Source: Sinomonas cellulolyticus (GTDB lineage Bacteria > Actinomycetota > Actinomycetes > Actinomycetales > Micrococcaceae). Taken from it: a DNA stretch of 64,000 nt. Made by a program: the position numbers and the translations under genes. The first letter of the stretch is position 1, and every line of letters starts with the position of its first letter. Below are positions 57,698-64,000 of this stretch, piece after piece. The notes under the pieces were generated by a model. It did not search any database. It was not told the DNA's origin and was given only the letters and a program-made list of their open reading frames with translations. The stretch is from contig NZ_BNCM01000001.1 of assembly GCF_014656475.1 (NCBI RefSeq), forward strand, positions 248,001 to 312,000, read 5' to 3'.

Positions 57698-57730
57698 ACC
57701 GCGGGGCGGGCAGGTGGCCCGCCCCGCGGT
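57698..57730 (-). terminator. gltBD terminator
   Basis: A perfect 14-bp stem (57698-57711 with 57717-57730) and 5-nt loop just past the gltD stop and ahead of the pyk promoter. Confidence 0.8.
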
Positions 57731-57735
57731 CTGGA

Positions 57736-59188
57736 TCAGAGGACCGTGATGGCGCGGTCCGTCGGCGCTACGGGGGCGGGGAGGATCGTCGATCCCATGA
57801 GGTGGCGGTCGACCGCAGCGGCTGCGGCGCGGCCTTCCGCGATGGCCCACACGATGAGCGACTGGCCGCGTCCGGCGTCGCCCGCAACGAACACGCCGGG
57901 GACGTCGGTCATGTAGTCGGCGTCGCGGGCCACGTTGCCGCGCTCGTCGAAGCCGGCCTTGACCTGCTCGGTGATGCCCGCAGGCTCCGCGCCGGTGAAG
58001 CCGAGTGCCAGGAAGACGAGGTCTGCCGGGATGATGCGCTCCGTACCGGCCTTCGGCAGTCGCTTGCCGTCCACGTACTCGGTCTCGGCCACCTTGATGC
58101 CCGTGAGGCGCCCGTTCTCGCCGACGAACTCCACCGTCGAGGCGAGGTACGTGCGCTCGCCGCCCTCCTCGTGGGCGGTGGCGACCTCGAAGAGGTTCGG
58201 GTACATCGGCCACGGCTGGTGGGCAGGCCGCTCCGTGGGCGGCTGCTTGCCGATGGCCAGAGTGGTCACCGAGGCGGCCTGCTGGCGGTGAGCGGTACCG
58301 ATGCAGTCCGCGCCCGTGTCGCCGCCGCCGAGGATGACGACGTGCTTGCCGCGTGCGTCGATCTGGTCGACCACCGTGTCACCCGCCGTGGCGTGGTTCG
58401 ACTGCACGAGGTAGTCCATGGCGTAGTGGACGCCGTCGAGGTGGCGGCCCGGGATCGGGAGATCGCGGGGCACCGTGGCGCCGGTGGCGATGACGACCGC
58501 GTCGTAGCGGCGACGCAGCTGATCCCAGCTGACGTCCTCGCCTACCCTGACGCCGGTGCGGAAACGCGTGCCCTCGGCCTGCATCTGGGCAAGACGCCGG
58601 TCGATGACGTCCTTCTCCATCTTGAAGTCGGGGATCCCGTAGCGCAGGAGGCCGCCGATGCGGTCATCGCGCTCGTAGACGGCGACTGTGTGGCCGATCC
58701 GGGTCAGCTGCTGGGCAGCGGCGAGGCCGGCGGGCCCGGATCCGACGACAGCCACGGTCTTGCCCGTGAGGCGCGCCGGCGGGAGCGGCTCGATCCAGCC
58801 CTCGTCGAACGCCTCCTCGGCAATCGAGACCTCGATCTGCTTGATCGTCACGGCCGGCTGGTTGATGCCGAGGACGCACGCCGTCTCACAGGGCGCCGGG
58901 CAGAGGCGGCCCGTGAACTCCGGGAAGTTGTTGGTCGCGTGCAGGCGCTCGGAGGCGTCCTGCCCCATGCCGCGCCGGGTCAGGTCATTCCACTCGGGAA
59001 TGAGGTTGCCGAGCGGGCAGCCGTGGTGGCAGAACGGGACGCCGCAGTCCATGCAGCGGGAGGCCTGCCGCCTCAGGACGGTGCCCTCCTGACGCGCCTC
59101 GTACACTTCCTTCCAGTCCATGATGCGGACGGGAACCGGTCGGCGCGTCTGCGTCTCCCTCTGCCGGGTCTTCAGGAATCCGCGTGGG

Positions 59189-59196
<8 letters not shown>
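57736..59196 (-). CDS. gltD: Glutamate synthase small subunit
   Basis: A 486-residue NADPH-oxidising subunit. The N-terminus has two cysteine clusters for [4Fe-4S] centres ([17 protein letters not shown] and [13 protein letters not shown]). FAD binds at [15 protein letters not shown] and NADPH at [13 protein letters not shown]. The second FAD motif is [19 protein letters not shown]. It passes electrons to GltB. GTG start overlapping the gltB stop by eight bases: coupled translation gives equal amounts. Confidence 0.96.
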
Positions 59197-63808
<4,612 letters not shown>

Positions 63809-63909
63809 GACGTAACGTCCTTCCTCCTGGTCGATTCGCGACAGGGGACAACGTTGGCCCCGCGATGCCGGGCCCGTTCGAGGGCACAGCACTGCGCTGT
63901 GTACTGGAA

Positions 63910-63963
63910 AGTGTATGGCCGCTGAGATGGCGGACTGAACGGTCCGCCGCTGATCGGCCATAC
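63910..63963 (-). promoter_or_regulatory. gltB promoter candidate embedded in nested inverted repeats
   Basis: TTCAGT (63934-63939), 18-base spacer, TACACT (63910-63915). Outer arms GTATGGCCG/CGGCCATAC (63913-63921, 63955-63963) and inner arms GGCGGAC/GTCCGCC (63929-63935, 63942-63948) surround the -10 and -35. This suits a repressor or activator site for nitrogen control. Confidence 0.45.
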
Positions 63964-63970
63964 GATGACG

Positions 63971-63994
63971 CCCTCCCCGCGCTGTGCGGGAGGG
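63971..63994 (-). terminator. Terminator of the gene beyond the right edge
   Basis: CCCTCCC-C-GC pairs with GCGGGAGGG (one bulge, 63971-63980 with 63986-63994). It separates gltB from a minus-strand gene outside the window. Confidence 0.6.
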
Positions 63995-64000
63995 TCTTCA

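Overview
The window is a 64 kb piece of the chromosome of a very GC-rich Gram-positive actinobacterium, most likely of the Micrococcaceae (Arthrobacter/Sinomonas-like). The evidence is the WhiA, OpcA, PdtaR (ANTAR) and Eis-type proteins, the farnesyltransferase/heme A synthase pair, GTG starts, many transcripts that seem to begin at the start codon itself, and a gene order that I recall as matching two blocks of Mycobacterium tuberculosis (around Rv1420-Rv1466 and Rv1614-Rv1638). I see no phage, transposon, integron or CRISPR array; this is core genome.

Layout. 1-2.0 kb: the edge of a thiolase and a small acyl-CoA ligase (-), divergent from a zinc metallopeptidase (+). 3.0-7.7 kb: the SUF iron-sulfur operon sufR-sufB-sufD-sufC-sufT (-), without sufS and sufU. 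7.8-10.5 kb: an ABC exporter and heme A synthase ctaA (+), facing heme O synthase ctaB (-). 12.0-20.3 kb: a pentose-phosphate operon tkt-tal-pgi-zwf-opcA-pgl (+). 20.4-23.9 kb: secG and the glycolytic genes tpiA, pgk, gap (-). 24.1-31.1 kb: sodA, whiA, a yvcK-like gene, rapZ, uvrC, a PlsC-type acyltransferase and a HAD phosphatase (-). 31.3-34.7 kb: uvrA and a GntR regulator. 34.7-41.6 kb: metallo-beta-lactamase-fold hydrolase, amidohydrolase, a methyltransferase (-), a Ski2-like helicase, an acetyltransferase and a proline iminopeptidase. 41.7-54.1 kb: MFS exporter, uvrB, coaE, an IMPACT/YigZ protein (+), flavodoxin, rpsA, polysaccharide deacetylase, an Eis-like acetyltransferase and polA. 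54.1-64 kb: thioesterase, RibD/DHFR-fold reductase, tRNA-Leu(CAA), the antiterminator response regulator pdtaR, pyk, gltD and gltB.

The genes form connected pathways. The tkt-to-pgl operon makes NADPH and interconverts sugar phosphates that feed gap, pgk, tpiA and pyk. CtaB and CtaA make heme A for cytochrome aa3. SUF supplies Fe-S clusters, for example to the GltBD glutamate synthase at the right end. UvrA, UvrB, UvrC and PolA, the core of nucleotide excision repair, lie within 26 kb on one strand.

No wholly new system stands out. The strongest signals beyond ordinary gene content are regulatory. At least thirteen genes have a TANNNT hexamer exactly six bases before their ATG/GTG, the signature of leaderless transcription. 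A LexA-type box lies on the predicted -35 of uvrA, and large palindromes cover the uvrB and gltB promoters. Other oddities are the missing sufS/sufU, an in-frame repeat in transketolase and two 19-bp tandem duplications at gene ends. All positions and motifs were read by eye; family assignments come from recognisable motifs and gene order, not from database searches.
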